From Strongylocentrotus droebachiensis (Eukaryota; Echinodermata; Echinoidea; Camarodonta; Strongylocentrotidae), in assembly GCA_035222895.1 (NCBI GenBank), contig JAVYIG010002121.1, positions 1 through 64,000 on the forward strand: 64,000 nt of DNA. Direction: 5' to 3'. The translations under genes were made by a program, and so were the position numbers. Positions 50,756 to 62,813 of this stretch are shown in pieces; position 1 is the stretch's first letter, and the number at the start of each line of letters is the position of its first letter. The notes under the pieces are model-generated. The model worked only from the letters and a program-made list of their open reading frames with translations. It made no database searches and was not told where the DNA came from.

Positions 50756-52052
50756 TGACATTGCTCATAATTTAGCCTTTCTATTTCTCGGCAAATTCAA
50801 GAGGTGTTTTGTCTGCAATTAGTTCACAGAGCATATTGTCCCTAACTTTTGCAAATAAAGGAAAGCCCTGCACATAAATGATTTGCATTTCAAAACAAAA
50901 AAAAATGTACATTTAATCACCTAATTGTACGATGGTTTTGTGAATTAAACCAACATATTACATACAGCTGCCAGTTGGTGAAGTCATAATGATCATAAAT
51001 AGAACACAGATAAAGAAATATTTGAAAAGTTCATGTCCAATGTTTCCTTTGGTTAAGAATAACCAATATTTACAGTTTCACTCAAGTTTGAAAGAACACA
51101 TTTTGTTAATAAACAAAGAAAGACACAAAATGTCAACCCTGAATATCAGAGCTAGAGTTACAACTTATCTTTCAACATACCATTCTCAAACTGATATGAC
51201 AAAGTCATGTGGTATTTGAATAGTAGTTACAAGACCAACTGAAGCATTCTAAAAATATACAGGTATCAGTGAAAAATCCTTTTCATCTAGTCTCCATTCT
51301 CAAAAGATTCATTCTTCCTTTTTTTTGCCATAACACTATCGAAAGTCATTTAGATGTCTATGTACACAATTGTAACAATTATATTATTTTGTATGCATAA
51401 GTTGTCAACATGTATAATTTTATTGTCATAAACCCTTTAAATATATATAATGTGCACTAAATGTTAATGATGCACAAAATGGATAGATCATATTTACACA
51501 TAGTAATCATAAAAAATGCCTTGTTGCAGTTGTCCTGCTATTTCAGCTTCTAATATTAGGTTAACATTATGTTCCCCAGATAGTAAAACAGGGTAAATGC
51601 AACAAAACGTGACAGAATGTAATTAAAAAAACTTAGCAAGACTTAACAAAAATTTTAATACAGAGGAAAAATGGCCCAAATCCCACGGCGCACTACGTTT
51701 CGGGCAAACGTGGCCTCCAGGAACTAAATGTAAACCTAGCATTAACATTTTAGAAATGTCTCTCTTTGAAAGTCGTATTAATGTAATCTTATTCCCTTAT
51801 CATATTTTACACTTTAGAATTACTCATATTGGGCGAAAATCATTTTCAAGTTGGTAATTGATTATTTTCTTCTAAAATATCAGTCTACCTGATCCAGATT
51901 GCTCATTCTAAGATCATGCTCAGAGCAGAATCCTTGAAATGTCAAATTCCTAGACAAATCCAATCGATAGCAAACACTTGATAAAAGATGCTACCAAGAG
52001 TTCCCAGGTCTGGTACCATTTGATCTGTTTAGTTCAGAGAAGCTCTTCCTAT

Positions 52053-54456
52053 TTAATCTTCTTGGAGCAGAGCTGATAGGACATTTGCAATCGTTGGAGA
52101 ACTTGTTGCTGGAACCTCCTGGATCATGTTGGGATGAACAGTCCTGGGGATCTCCTGTAGTGAGTTGGGTTGAATAGTGTGCACTTCAGACGTTTCCGGA
52201 ACCACAGTGCGTACAGCATCAGGAATAAACTCTCTGACAGTATCCCCAGAGTTGCAGGGTGGCATCTTCCAGGTGGCTTTCTTGCACTTGTACTTGAGTT
52301 TCCTGGTTGTGAGGGTCTTGCATTGCTCAGGGCAGGTCCAGGCAGCGAGTCCAATCTCACCAAACTGCATCAGCTGCCAGTTGTACTCTCTCTGGCGGAA
52401 GCAGTTATCGTAGGCCTTACCTCCCTCCCAAGTGCAGACTCCATCTTGCTGACGCATGCAGTAGGCGTGCTCTGTCTCGCAGTCTTCGCTGCCGTAGGTC
52501 ATGGAAGCAAGGGGGTTGAAGAAGCACTGCTGACGACTCCACAGACCAGAGCTCATTGAATCAACGACCTCTTTGCCTCCATAAAAAAGCTGGATTGATG
52601 TCCCAAATACCTGAAGAATGAATGAATTTATAGAGAAAACATTGGTTTAAATTCACGTAAAATATTTTTTCAAATATATCCTTGCTCAAATTAAGATCAC
52701 TGGGGTGATGATTAAAAATGATAATTTAGTCAATCAAATTCCTTCTTGAATATTTATTGGTATTAATATACCATTTCTAGTACATTAATTGCATGACGAA
52801 AATCTATGGTAGATTGATTTTAGAAATCATTCCATTTGAAGTTCTATTTTGATAATTATATGCATACATATTTGTTTTAAAACACCATCTATACTATCGC
52901 CCCATCTGTCATGTCTGCAAACCTGAACCTACCATCACTAGGAATTAAATTAAGGTATTTCCTACAGATCAGTCAGGAAAATGATTACTCCAAACAAGAA
53001 AATCCATTTAATAAGCTCCTCTCTTTGATGTTATATTATCCAAAGTAAAGATTCTAAATCTTACCGTGCAACTTTTGCACTGTGTGTGGTAGAAACCTCT
53101 CACGCCTCTCCTCTGAGATGCAGAAATTTCAGACCATTTCTCAACGATGCCACAAGTTGTCACCTGCTTCTTGTCTCCTTTCATATTCCCTAAAAATGGT
53201 GGAAAAGAGATAACAATGATTAGAATTCATGATATGAACCCCATCAAACTCAGCCTAATATTTAAAAAAATCAGTAGAATTAGGGATGTAATATGGAAAC
53301 AAAAAGCTTGTCTTGGAAAAAAACATATTGCATTTTTCTTTTTCACCCCTTTTTTGTACCAAGTAATCAAGAGCAAGCATAAATTTAAAATTAGGTTGAA
53401 TTAAAATATTTGTATGTCCATTTCAAGTAATCAAAATATAAAGTATAAGTTCAGATTCCATATTTTGTATTGTGGTTTAAGTTAATAAGATTCATCATTG
53501 AAATTTCTTGTCCGATAATCCTTCATACAAATGAAAAGTTGGTAGAATATTTTTTTAAATAAAACTTGTATCTTTTAAATCTCCTCTTTATATCAAAACA
53601 TTATCAGAGAATTCTGATAAAAATTAGTTGATGTTTTTTTCCAATAAAATCTCTTCTCTGAACTTACCACCAACGAGGTATCTGATGCCCATCTCCAACT
53701 TATCAATGTTGCAAACGTTCTTTGGTGAGTAGATGAAGACTGTTTTGCCTTCTTTCCCTAGGCTTCCCTCTCCTTTAAAGACGTTCTCCACTTTGACCTT
53801 GTACTGGACATCATAGGCTTGGGATGAGTAGAGTACAGGCTGGTTGTTGATGTCGACATACTGCATCGATATCGTCCTCACCTTATATACTGTAGATAAA
53901 CACAAAAAAAGGAAATAAATGTTAACATTTGGTGTAATTTACCCAAATTAGTATTATCATCTTGGTGTTTTTTATTTAAATAAATCATTAGTGCACTGCA
54001 GAAAAAAAACATTTCTGTTAACAGTTATTTTGAAATCATGAAATAGTAATGTCTTTCTCAAAATCTGAATCTATTGTGAATTTACTCCTGTTATTTTTTT
54101 TAACTTAACAGAGCTATCTTTTTTAAACAAATAGACAACAACAAAAAAGTATAAAATTAACTATATTGAATTCACAAAAATAAAGAGAAAAGATCAATCA
54201 TTATGTAAAAGAAACACCATTCAAACAAAAGGGAGACATCTTAAATAAAGCTTGTTGAATAGAATTCTTAAAACTTCAGATTATTTTGTTTTCTTTAAAA
54301 AGAAATGAACTTACCAAATGCTGACTGACAGAACTTTTGTTGTGGATGAGTGATGGGGCAAGTGGCACAACTGGCAGAAACCATGGCGATATTTACAAGC
54401 CCCAAGAGCAAGACGACAGAGCTCACAAAAACGCTTGATGAAGCTAAAGAAGCCAT
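52053..54456 (-). CDS. TIMP-family protein, gene E (CxxC type, repeat-extended tail)
   Basis: Exons 54315-54456, 53668-53889, 53065-53189 and 52053-52610 give 348 residues, the longest in the array, with phases 1, 1, 0. The signal peptide ends MVSA and is followed by SCATCPITHPQQKFC. Exon 2 (VYKVRTISMQYVDINNQP, then VQYKVKVENVFKG and FIYSPKNVC) and exon 3 (VTTCGIVEKWSEISASQRRG, CKSC) match gene D almost position for position. Exon 4 shares CFFNPLASMTYGSEDC, EHAYC, GVCTW and WTCPEQC. The tail after VREF is longer than in D and holds about three imperfect copies of an RTVxPxxxxEVP unit before ending SALLQED. As in D, Cys-X-X-Cys makes classical TIMP activity doubtful. Gene and exon structure are secure; the role is inferred from the family. 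Confidence 0.9.
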
Positions 54457-54696
54457 AATTATTAAATCGTTGAGAAAAATATGATAGATCCAAGTTTTGA
54501 AGAAGTGACCTTGTTGAAGTACAATGCTGTGAGATGCTTAGAGCTGAATTGATCTGCTACCCTGATGGCAAAAGTCCTTTATAGCCTCTTGTAAAAGTTG
54601 AGTGACTAATGTTACTTCTGAATGAGTTTTCACTCTTGTGCTGAAAGCTGGTTGGCTGCTCCTAGCAAACTGTTGACCAACTGCAGACATGCTTCT

Positions 54697-54705
54697 CTAT
54701 TTATC
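54697..54705 (-). promoter_or_regulatory. TATA-like box of gene E
   Basis: Minus-strand GATAAATAG sits about 240 bp upstream of the ATG, in the same conserved context as the gene D box. A second candidate, CTATAAAGG at 54577-54584, is closer to the ATG but was not seen in D, so the conserved box is preferred. Confidence 0.5.
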
Positions 54706-54822
54706 CTCATTTTCCAGTCACTGAGTTTGCCGTTCAACCATTGACACACCCTCCCCGTCTGTCTCCTTACCACAGGCAGTTTTACCCATTGGAGTATGCT
54801 CGGAGCGGATCGCATGCAACGA

Positions 54823-54889
54823 ACTTCCTGCAGAGGGAGGGAAGACGGTTGAACGACCTTGTAATGTGTGGGCTGTGCTCTGTATAGAC
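54823..54889 (-). promoter_or_regulatory. Conserved upstream promoter block of gene E with Ets-like site
   Basis: Counterpart of the gene D block at 46173-46241, at nearly the same distance from the TATA-like box. It contains CCTCTGCAGGAAGT on the minus strand. Confidence 0.4.
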
Positions 54890-55251
54890 AGAATCCATGG
54901 TCAAGGAGTAAAGCTATATCCCTATATCTCCACCAAATCTGTCTCTTTCTCTCCGCATTGCTAACGAATGTTCCTTATGGATTGCCAAAAATCCCTTTCA
55001 GGCATCAAGAGAATTCCTGTAAATTCACCGCCTACGATCCTATGGCAAGCGGTGGAGGAAGAGGGTGTTCAAATTGTAATTAGAGATTATATTCAGTATT
55101 ATTACTTACATTTTCACACATAGTCTTTATGTTGAGGAAAAACATAGGCTTTGCTTTATTTATGCAAGGTAAAGTCTGCATGCCAAGACTAGTAGTATAA
55201 TGTTCTGAAAGTAATGAAAGGGTCCACCGACAGCAAACGGAAATGCTGGTG

Positions 55252-55320
55252 TAGTATTTGCACCTTTCCTGTGACAGCGAGCGATTAACACGTGCTTTCA
55301 GCAAGACAAATAATTCTAAC
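55252..55320 (-). promoter_or_regulatory. Distal conserved block upstream of gene E
   Basis: Partner of 46555-46615. It reads GTATTTGCAC, TTTCCTGT, CTTTCAGCAAGACAAATAAT on the plus strand, about 0.8 kb upstream of the gene E ATG. Confidence 0.35.
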
Positions 55321-57936
55321 CAAAACTTGAACCAATAACATGAACAAGGTAGTCGGAATGTCGGGTCTACTTGCTTGCGATTGTCTGGTCCTAATCTCTG
55401 TATTTTTAGTGTCTTGGCTTGGGGAATATTCGTGACTGGATGCTGACCCTCTCAATTTAATAACGGAGGTCACGATGGATCTTGGTAGAACCTTGGTGGA
55501 ACTATATTAGGAGGAGATGGAGCTCCAATGTCTAGTCCTGGTTTCTTGGTGTTATCAATTGTCTAATGCAAAAAAAGGAGACGGAAAATAAATATGCCAG
55601 TTTTGCAAATTGGTATTGAATAACTATTTATGATATGATTAGAATAGGTCTGGGAGATAAACAGACATGGATGATTTTATTTTCAAACTTCAAAGAATTG
55701 ACAAGCAAATTGTACTTGCAGTTGTCTAGACACTCTTACTAAAAGTTTACTATCTAATGTTTACAATTCACCAAAACATGTTCTACCTGCCTATAAAGTA
55801 GATGTCTGCTAAAAATGCTTTTGGATGTATTCCAACCATGTGGAAATCGGCCAGGAAAATTTAATTTGGATTCTGCGGTTACTTTCTTGCGCAGTTCCTT
55901 CCAGTTTGTAACCCAAGGAAGCATTATAAAGCTGCTCTAAAATTTTGGGGTATGATGAAATATTCATCCAAAGTGAGTTGAAAATCAATGAATAAACAAT
56001 TTTTTTTTATCAGCTGAAATTTTGTACTTCAAATTATGACATTTTAGGTGGTTATATGGCATCATTCCTCAAGTTTCATTTTCAGAACATGAAATCCAAA
56101 TTCAAAGAAATATCAAAAAACCAACTAATTTCAGCTTTAAATCATTTCAGTAATAACGTTTTGATGGCTACTACTTTCTGAAAAAATTAAGAGTTTGACA
56201 GGGATGAATACATAATTTGGAGCATTTTAATTTTAGTACCATCCTTTAGGATTCAACTTTCATTTTCATTTATGAAGGTAAAGATGATTGATTGAATTTT
56301 CAAAGACATCAAGATATATGAGCATTACTAAGCAATTTTAGTTTTACCTTTGATCTTTTATCCTTAGCCCTTTTAATCCGCCAATAAAAAAAATAACCTA
56401 ATATAGGAATAAGTTGTCATAATCCATGGAATGTGGAAGTATAGGGTCCTTGCATAAACAAACAACGTGTGGTTGCAGGACATGCTCTTTTGGGTTTCAT
56501 TTTTGCTGATGACAGGAAGCCAAAACTAACCTTAACCAGAAGAAATGCAATTTTCCATTAGCAAAGATCTCTACAAATAGTCTCCATGGCCAGAATAACC
56601 TCCCATCACCTTAAAGAGTTGTCATTTGTGGCTTGAATTACTTATTACAAGGAAGGAATGTGGACTTGAAGAAACATTTTTGTAACCCTGGCTGTGGTTT
56701 TGTAGTTGAGCCTTGTTGAGACAGCTCTAGTGTATCTGAGGTCTGCCCTTAGCCTTTGCCATGGACAGAGGCTAATTGGGATTTATGGCATCTCCCTGCT
56801 TCTCGGAGGGGAGGATGGTTTACTCATACGTGCAGAAGTAAAATGATGGTTGCTAGGGCGACCAATGTCATCTTTTGGATACTGTTGGCAAAGTATATTT
56901 CGGATGTGATTTTGCAAAATTACAAAGTCAACCAAGTAAAACAAACACCTAGGTGAAATACTCCAGAACTCTCCAAATATTAATTCTTTGGCCTTTGGAG
57001 TATTGTAGTCATTTTGCCAAATAGATGAAGAAAACAAATGAAAAAAGAAGAAAGTTAATATCTTAATATATACTTCATGATAATCAGGTTCCTTTAAACT
57101 TTCTTCTGTGGCTTTTAAACAATGACTCAATCACTTTCATTTCATAATAAAAATAGATTTTTACTTCAAGCAAAATTTGGGTTATTTATCTATTTTCTTT
57201 AATTTTATCTTGCAAGTTTCCAATATCATATTGACTCTCTATCTCTCTCTTCCAACATCCCTTTGATAACTGCACATTTTGTCATCACCTTTCCCATTTG
57301 TCACATCTATTGATTGCTGATGGGGCATCTCATCTATTTTAAGCAACAAAAGTTCATGTTATACAAAATATCCCTAGTTCAACTCTTCATTGTGCCTTTT
57401 TCACAGTGCTTTCAGTTTTGAAAATCAGAAGCACATAATTCCCCCTTGTCCTTCTAATCATGAAAGCTCTTTGTTTTATGTATTGTTTTGTTCCGGTCCC
57501 TCCTGACTCAATGATGAAGATGGCTCCATTCCAAACACAATGATGTGACACAGATGCTCTTTTAAAGGTTAAGGAGCCCTGACCATAATGCAGGAAGGTT
57601 ATAATAGTCACATTTATTGCCGAATCACGTCATCAGAGAATGTTCCAACATCTCGATCATCCCCTCTTGACGATAGTATGTGATTATTATGCAAGACAGC
57701 ATGGCTCAGTAGCAGATTTAGGGTAATGACCACCCTACCCCACCCCCCCCCTTTAAAACCCATGAATCATAGCTTGGGTGTTCACCAAAGAAAAATTATG
57801 GTCTTGATGCCCCTTTAAAAATTTTGAACCCAAATACTTTCTCTACACATGTATCTCTGAGCTGGAGGATGAAAGCAGGTTGTTGGAAATACATGTATAT
57901 ATTTATATATATATATTTACAATAACCTTAATTTAA

Positions 57937-58447
57937 AGGTACTATGTCCCTTTTGCAGCCAACCTCAAATTCTGTAGAACTTTGCAGGAATTATGAATAT
58001 GTCATGTATGTCCTATCTGTGAAATTTAAACGTTAGCAGTGTCCTCATATTCAAATTATGCAAGGAAACTGTCAGACACTATTGAGTGACTGACTGGCTT
58101 TTTTTTCTTCTTTGGTAATAACATACATGAACAAAGTTGTAAAGGGTACATGAGCATTTGTCTACATCAATAACCCACTTCTTGTGATGGCCAAGATTAA
58201 ACTGATTGAAACTTTGCGCAGCATAAAACGTATGACTATTCGGTACAATTGTCTGAAAATCAAGACTATTACTTTTGGGCTCTATAGCCCTAAAGTCGAT
58301 TTGACAACTAATAGTCGTTATTTTCCCACTTGAAGACATTTTCAAGCCCCACTTTTTTTAGGGAAGTTCTAAATTAGTATTATCTTACAAATGCAGTTGG
58401 AATTTAACTTTTTCATTTTTTGGGCCTGCAAATGGGACATAGTACCT
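57937..58447. mobile_element. TTAA-type MITE, family 3
   Basis: 511 bp between perfect TTAA duplications (57933-57936 and 58448-58451), with inverted ends AGGTACTATGTCCCTTTTGC and, from the right, AGGTACTATGTCCCATTTGC. No transposase. Confidence 0.85.
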
Positions 58448-58759
58448 TTAAGGAGAAATATGGTACTTCATTTTGTTTATAATTTATTTTTTTCAATCTT
58501 TCAATAATGAAACCAGATTTACTTTCTACTAATGGCTCATATTATGAGAAGGGTTCTCAAAAATTGTATAATGATTTTCAACAATTTAGGATTACAAAGC
58601 ACATAATTATGTTTTACTCTAATTCATTATTTTCTCGTAGAGACATATATTTTTGTGGATGCGAGATATTCCCTCGTATGATTAATTAATTTAGCAAGTT
58701 TTAAATAGCCTACCAGAAATCATTTCAAAATTGATAGATAAGCATATAATTAAAAAAAT

Positions 58760-59100
58760 TATAATAATATTTAATTTTTATATAGCGCTTAATACAAATG
58801 TCTCTAAGCGCTTTACAAATATACTATTACCCCGGTCATTGGATTCAGTGCTTTCCCGCACACACTGTGTGCACAATCTCCAATCCCTGGGGAGCATTCC
58901 AGCCGGGCGTTACTTGACGCTCACAAGCTGTTTGACCAACAATGACGGCCGCATCCTACGGGGTACCCATTTGACACCTGGGTGGAGAGTAGCAAGTGCA
59001 GGTTAATATCTTGCCAAAGGATATTAGTGCCGTGTAGAGATTCAAACCCTCGACCTTCGCATCACCAGTCAAGCGCCTTAAACCACTCAACCACGAGTGG
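58760..59100 (-). mobile_element. tRNA-derived SINE, full length
   Basis: The 5' head is at 59100 on the minus strand. It has an A box-like TGGTTGAGTGG (59083-59093) and a B box-like GGGTTTGAATC (59039-59049) at tRNA-like spacing. The body carries CCAATGACCGGGGTAATAGT and AAGCGCTTAGAGACATTTGT, and the tail is AT-rich near 58760. A 3' copy lies at 26040-26138. Confidence 0.8.
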
Positions 59101-62100
59101 TAGCTACAGATCTTTTATTGAAAGCTTGCCGATAGTGAGACTAAGACATGATTAATGTGCGGAAGTGCGCAATCTCATCGCATATTGACACGCCTTTGAC
59201 ATCAGGATAAGAGAGATAAATAAAGTATTTGCTAACGTCTTGAAAAGCCACATTCTTTCCATGGCTACAAAGTAGTACTAGAATGTGGAGCGTAGAGACA
59301 TTTTTGTTGAAAAGGTTTATCCATTCTAACGCTTTTTCTTCAAATTAAAGCACTGTTTATTTATCACTTGTTATGAGTCAAGGAGACATTGATTGATTAG
59401 TTGGAGTGAAAAGAGGTTATGATAATATTAGGGTTTAAAGTGCCATTGTGATGAAGTGAATCATGATTCTATATGTGTGCTTTGGTCATTAAATTGTGAC
59501 TAAAGTGAATGGTTATTGACCCAAAAGAGATATCACATCTATTGCGGAATCATTTATAATTCTTGCCCATATAAAATGGAGAAGCAAGAACATTGATCAC
59601 ATTTTTTAAAATTCATCTAAAAAGATTGATTTGTCAAAACTTGTGAATAATGAATTATCGTGTTCACAAACTTTTATGATTGATTGTGTTTTGAGGGCAT
59701 TGCCAAGCAAAGGGTGTAGGCTTGTGAAAAGAAAAGAGTTGGTATCAAGAAGTCATTCGTGTTTCAGGGGTCAAACAGTCAAAATTGTTATTTAGAGAAA
59801 CAGTTGCTAAATTCTCCAGCAAGCCATTCATAATTTGGCTCTTTTTTTTCATACAGAGAAGGAAAAATAAACTTTCTGAAGACGAACTTGTTGCTTGCCA
59901 GCCAGGTCAGGTCAGACATTCTTGGCATTGTTGCTGTATTTAAACGTCCAAGTATTGTCTTTAAAAAGTGCATGGTCGTAAAAGAAACCCTCCACTTCCC
60001 CTTGACTTTTAGAGTTGCTTGGGGATTATAAAAGAAACAGAGAAATTGCCAAATACCAACTCTGAAATATATTCTTTGGAATAATTGTCTGGAGGATACA
60101 GGTTATTTCCTAAATTTCTTTAAGGATGACGACTGTAATATTCATGCCTTATGAAGTGAAAGAGAATGCATTAACATATTTTGCATTCCCTGAATTCCAA
60201 CTGATGTTTAAAATCATATTTTCATAGCAGGTGTTTAGAGATTGGTAAAACAATGTGTAACCACATGGACGTTGAAATATTCCACGTTATTTCATGAAGC
60301 TTATTACAATAACACTATCAATTCAGATGAAAGCATGCTTTTAACAGATAAAGAAAAAAAATGTGTGATATACAAATAATCCTATAAATGTCACATCATT
60401 AAACACTTATTTATAACGAATAAGCCGAAAAAACGCAATAGTCTTATATTTTTTACATCTTGTAGAGCAATTTCAATTTGTAATTTATTTATTATCTGTC
60501 TAGAAAAGCGGCAAATACATAAACTATGCATAATTTTATTTTCAATGAATAATAATCCTGTTATCTACGGTATATTTTCTTTATTTATTTTGTTGTAAGA
60601 TTTTTTTTCATATTCATCAGTATGTCAATATCCTCAGTGTTTATTGAGAAATTGTAGGAAATTATTTGGCAATTAACATGTTGCTTATTAAAAATTAGAA
60701 TTTTGACGAACATTGAAGGTTAAAACAATTAAAAAATTACAAAAAACATATTTAAAATGATTTAGTTAATACCGGTAAGAACACTTCGTCAATTGCCAAG
60801 AAGTTTTTTTTTTCTCTAGTAGATAGCAAAAATGTTGAGGGATTAGCTATTTTTTTTAAAGACACACAACCAAATACAAGAAAATATACATATCAAAATC
60901 CAAATTATGTATTGATCCTAGATGAATATTCAAATAGAAGTTGAATGGCCAATCAATGACGCAAACAAGGAAGTGATATTTTCAACCTTGAAATTGTTGA
61001 TTTCTTTTCCATGAAACTTTGGAAGAGTGGGAGAGGGGGTGGCTGATATTACCCCTGCCTGATTATTAGTCACCTAGGGAAGGCGGCAAACAAGCCTTTT
61101 CACCGGTCACCTAACTCTCTGATCGGCGACACGGCAGGAAGTCAGTCGGTAAAAGCCAAAGACAAAGCCAAATCCTGACCTCTCTCTCTCTCTCTCCATG
61201 CTTCCAGACCAGTCTGGGAAACTGGACAACAGCTCGGGCTACTTTTAGATATGAAACACGTTAAAAATACCACAGACGTGATAAGATAGAAGTGGTGGAC
61301 AGAAATCAAATTATTTGTTTTTTATCTGCTTTCCTTGTTTTGCATACTGATTGTCTCGTTTCGGAGACTACAAATAACTCACAGCATGCTGAATTTCCCC
61401 CGTTGAGATGGAGTAAAGAGATAAGTTGTGCGTGCAACGGTAAGAAAGTGATCCCTGCATTGGTTAATTCAGTCGGATCGGTTAGTAGGTAATACGTGGG
61501 CTATGACCGTCTGGGTTGCTCATAGAGGGTTTTCCTTTCAATCTTGTATAGCGCATCCTCTGTGATGAGAGGTGCTTTAATCATGAGCTATCCTGGAGGT
61601 ATGTGACTTCTGACATAGCTGCATGCAAGGTCTTCCTTTACTATCAGTCATGAATCAATTTCATGACTAAAACAACAAACATACCTTCCCATTCCTGCCC
61701 ACCTAAATGAGAAGAGCCCAAAATCCCCAAATGATCACTTTTAGTTTAGTGTTTATGAAAAAATACAATAATGATATATTTTTTTTTTTTTACAGTGCTT
61801 AATCCTCCATACAAATGAACACAAAAAGGTATAAAAGAATATACCTCCATAAAGCTGCAAATTTATGCTTTTATGATTTTTGTATTCTTTGTGACAAAGT
61901 TGAGACAATATAATGTATGCAGTCTCTGTAGATTTATGCTAGCCTCTGTTTCTTATGTCTGGACCTCTTGATTTATCAGTAGTTTCATTTCTGGTACCTC
62001 AAGGTTAAAAAACGACAAAACAAAAAACAACAAAAGTCTCCCCAAATTTCCTTAATAAGTCATTGACAGGTACTAATAGAGGATGTTGATGATAATGTTC

Positions 62101-62813
62101 CTTATCACAGCTACTCTTAGTGGTAGTAAGGATAACATTAATCTTTTATCCAGGAAGTGGGTTACATGGAATAGTCCTGAAAACACAAAAAGGATCCATG
62201 AATGAGAGAGATTTATAAACATTGTGGTCGGGTGTTATGATCATGTTTTACTCACAGAAAAAGCAGACTCCCATGTCTAGTAACTTCTTGGTCTTACACT
62301 GCCCTGTTGCTTCTAAGCACATTAGTATAATCTGCAGCTATTAATTTGAATTCCATGATTCATTTCATATGATTTTGATCAATTGCTATTATAAGCAGAG
62401 AGATTTAAGAAAGACCAATCTAATTCATCAATAACAATGTAAAATTGGTTATGTCAGTCAGCTATATGATATCTGTTCATCAAAGGTCTTTTTGATAAAT
62501 GATATGGGTGTAAACCATAGATACTGATAACATTGGTTTTATAAAGTGCCTGCATGATGACATGGTAACACGATGCTTAACAAAAAACATGTTATTTTAC
62601 AAAGAAGTGGGTAAAAAGTGTTGCTTAGTTTCTTTCAATTAAATACAAATACAGAAACTGCTGAGCAGAATAGCAATAACATTTTTGTTTTACCAGTGAG
62701 TAAGAAACAAAATGTTGCTTAATTTGTTCCTTTTAAATAAACATATTCTGTCCAAAAAGGGGAAATAATCTTTCCTGTATTGTCACTGGTAATTTCTGGG
62801 TACTAAAGGTAGC

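Larger units (their letters stand above)
46260..52052. other. Intergenic DNA between genes D and E, no gene seen
   Basis: It contains the distal conserved block of gene D, CT/C tracts (47230-47300, 48836-49070, 50490-50750), a GA/G tract at 48164-48181, a TTAA-type element fragment starting near 49179, a SINE/LINE tail (49819-49890), a transposon-end fragment (49974-50060), a 30-bp T run (50070-50100) and a LINE reverse-transcriptase fragment (about 50197-50390). The stretch 50900-52052 is probably gene E 3' UTR and flank. Nothing else was recognised. Confidence 0.6.

Noticed and set aside
54577..54584. CTATAAAGG as the gene E TATA box
   Set aside because: It is a good match but was not seen in gene D, while the box at 54697-54705 sits in a block conserved between D and E. 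Alternative use remains possible.
56756..57130. Overlapping open frames on both strands
   Set aside because: No recognisable motif, no splice signals in proper frame, and composition like the surrounding intergenic DNA.
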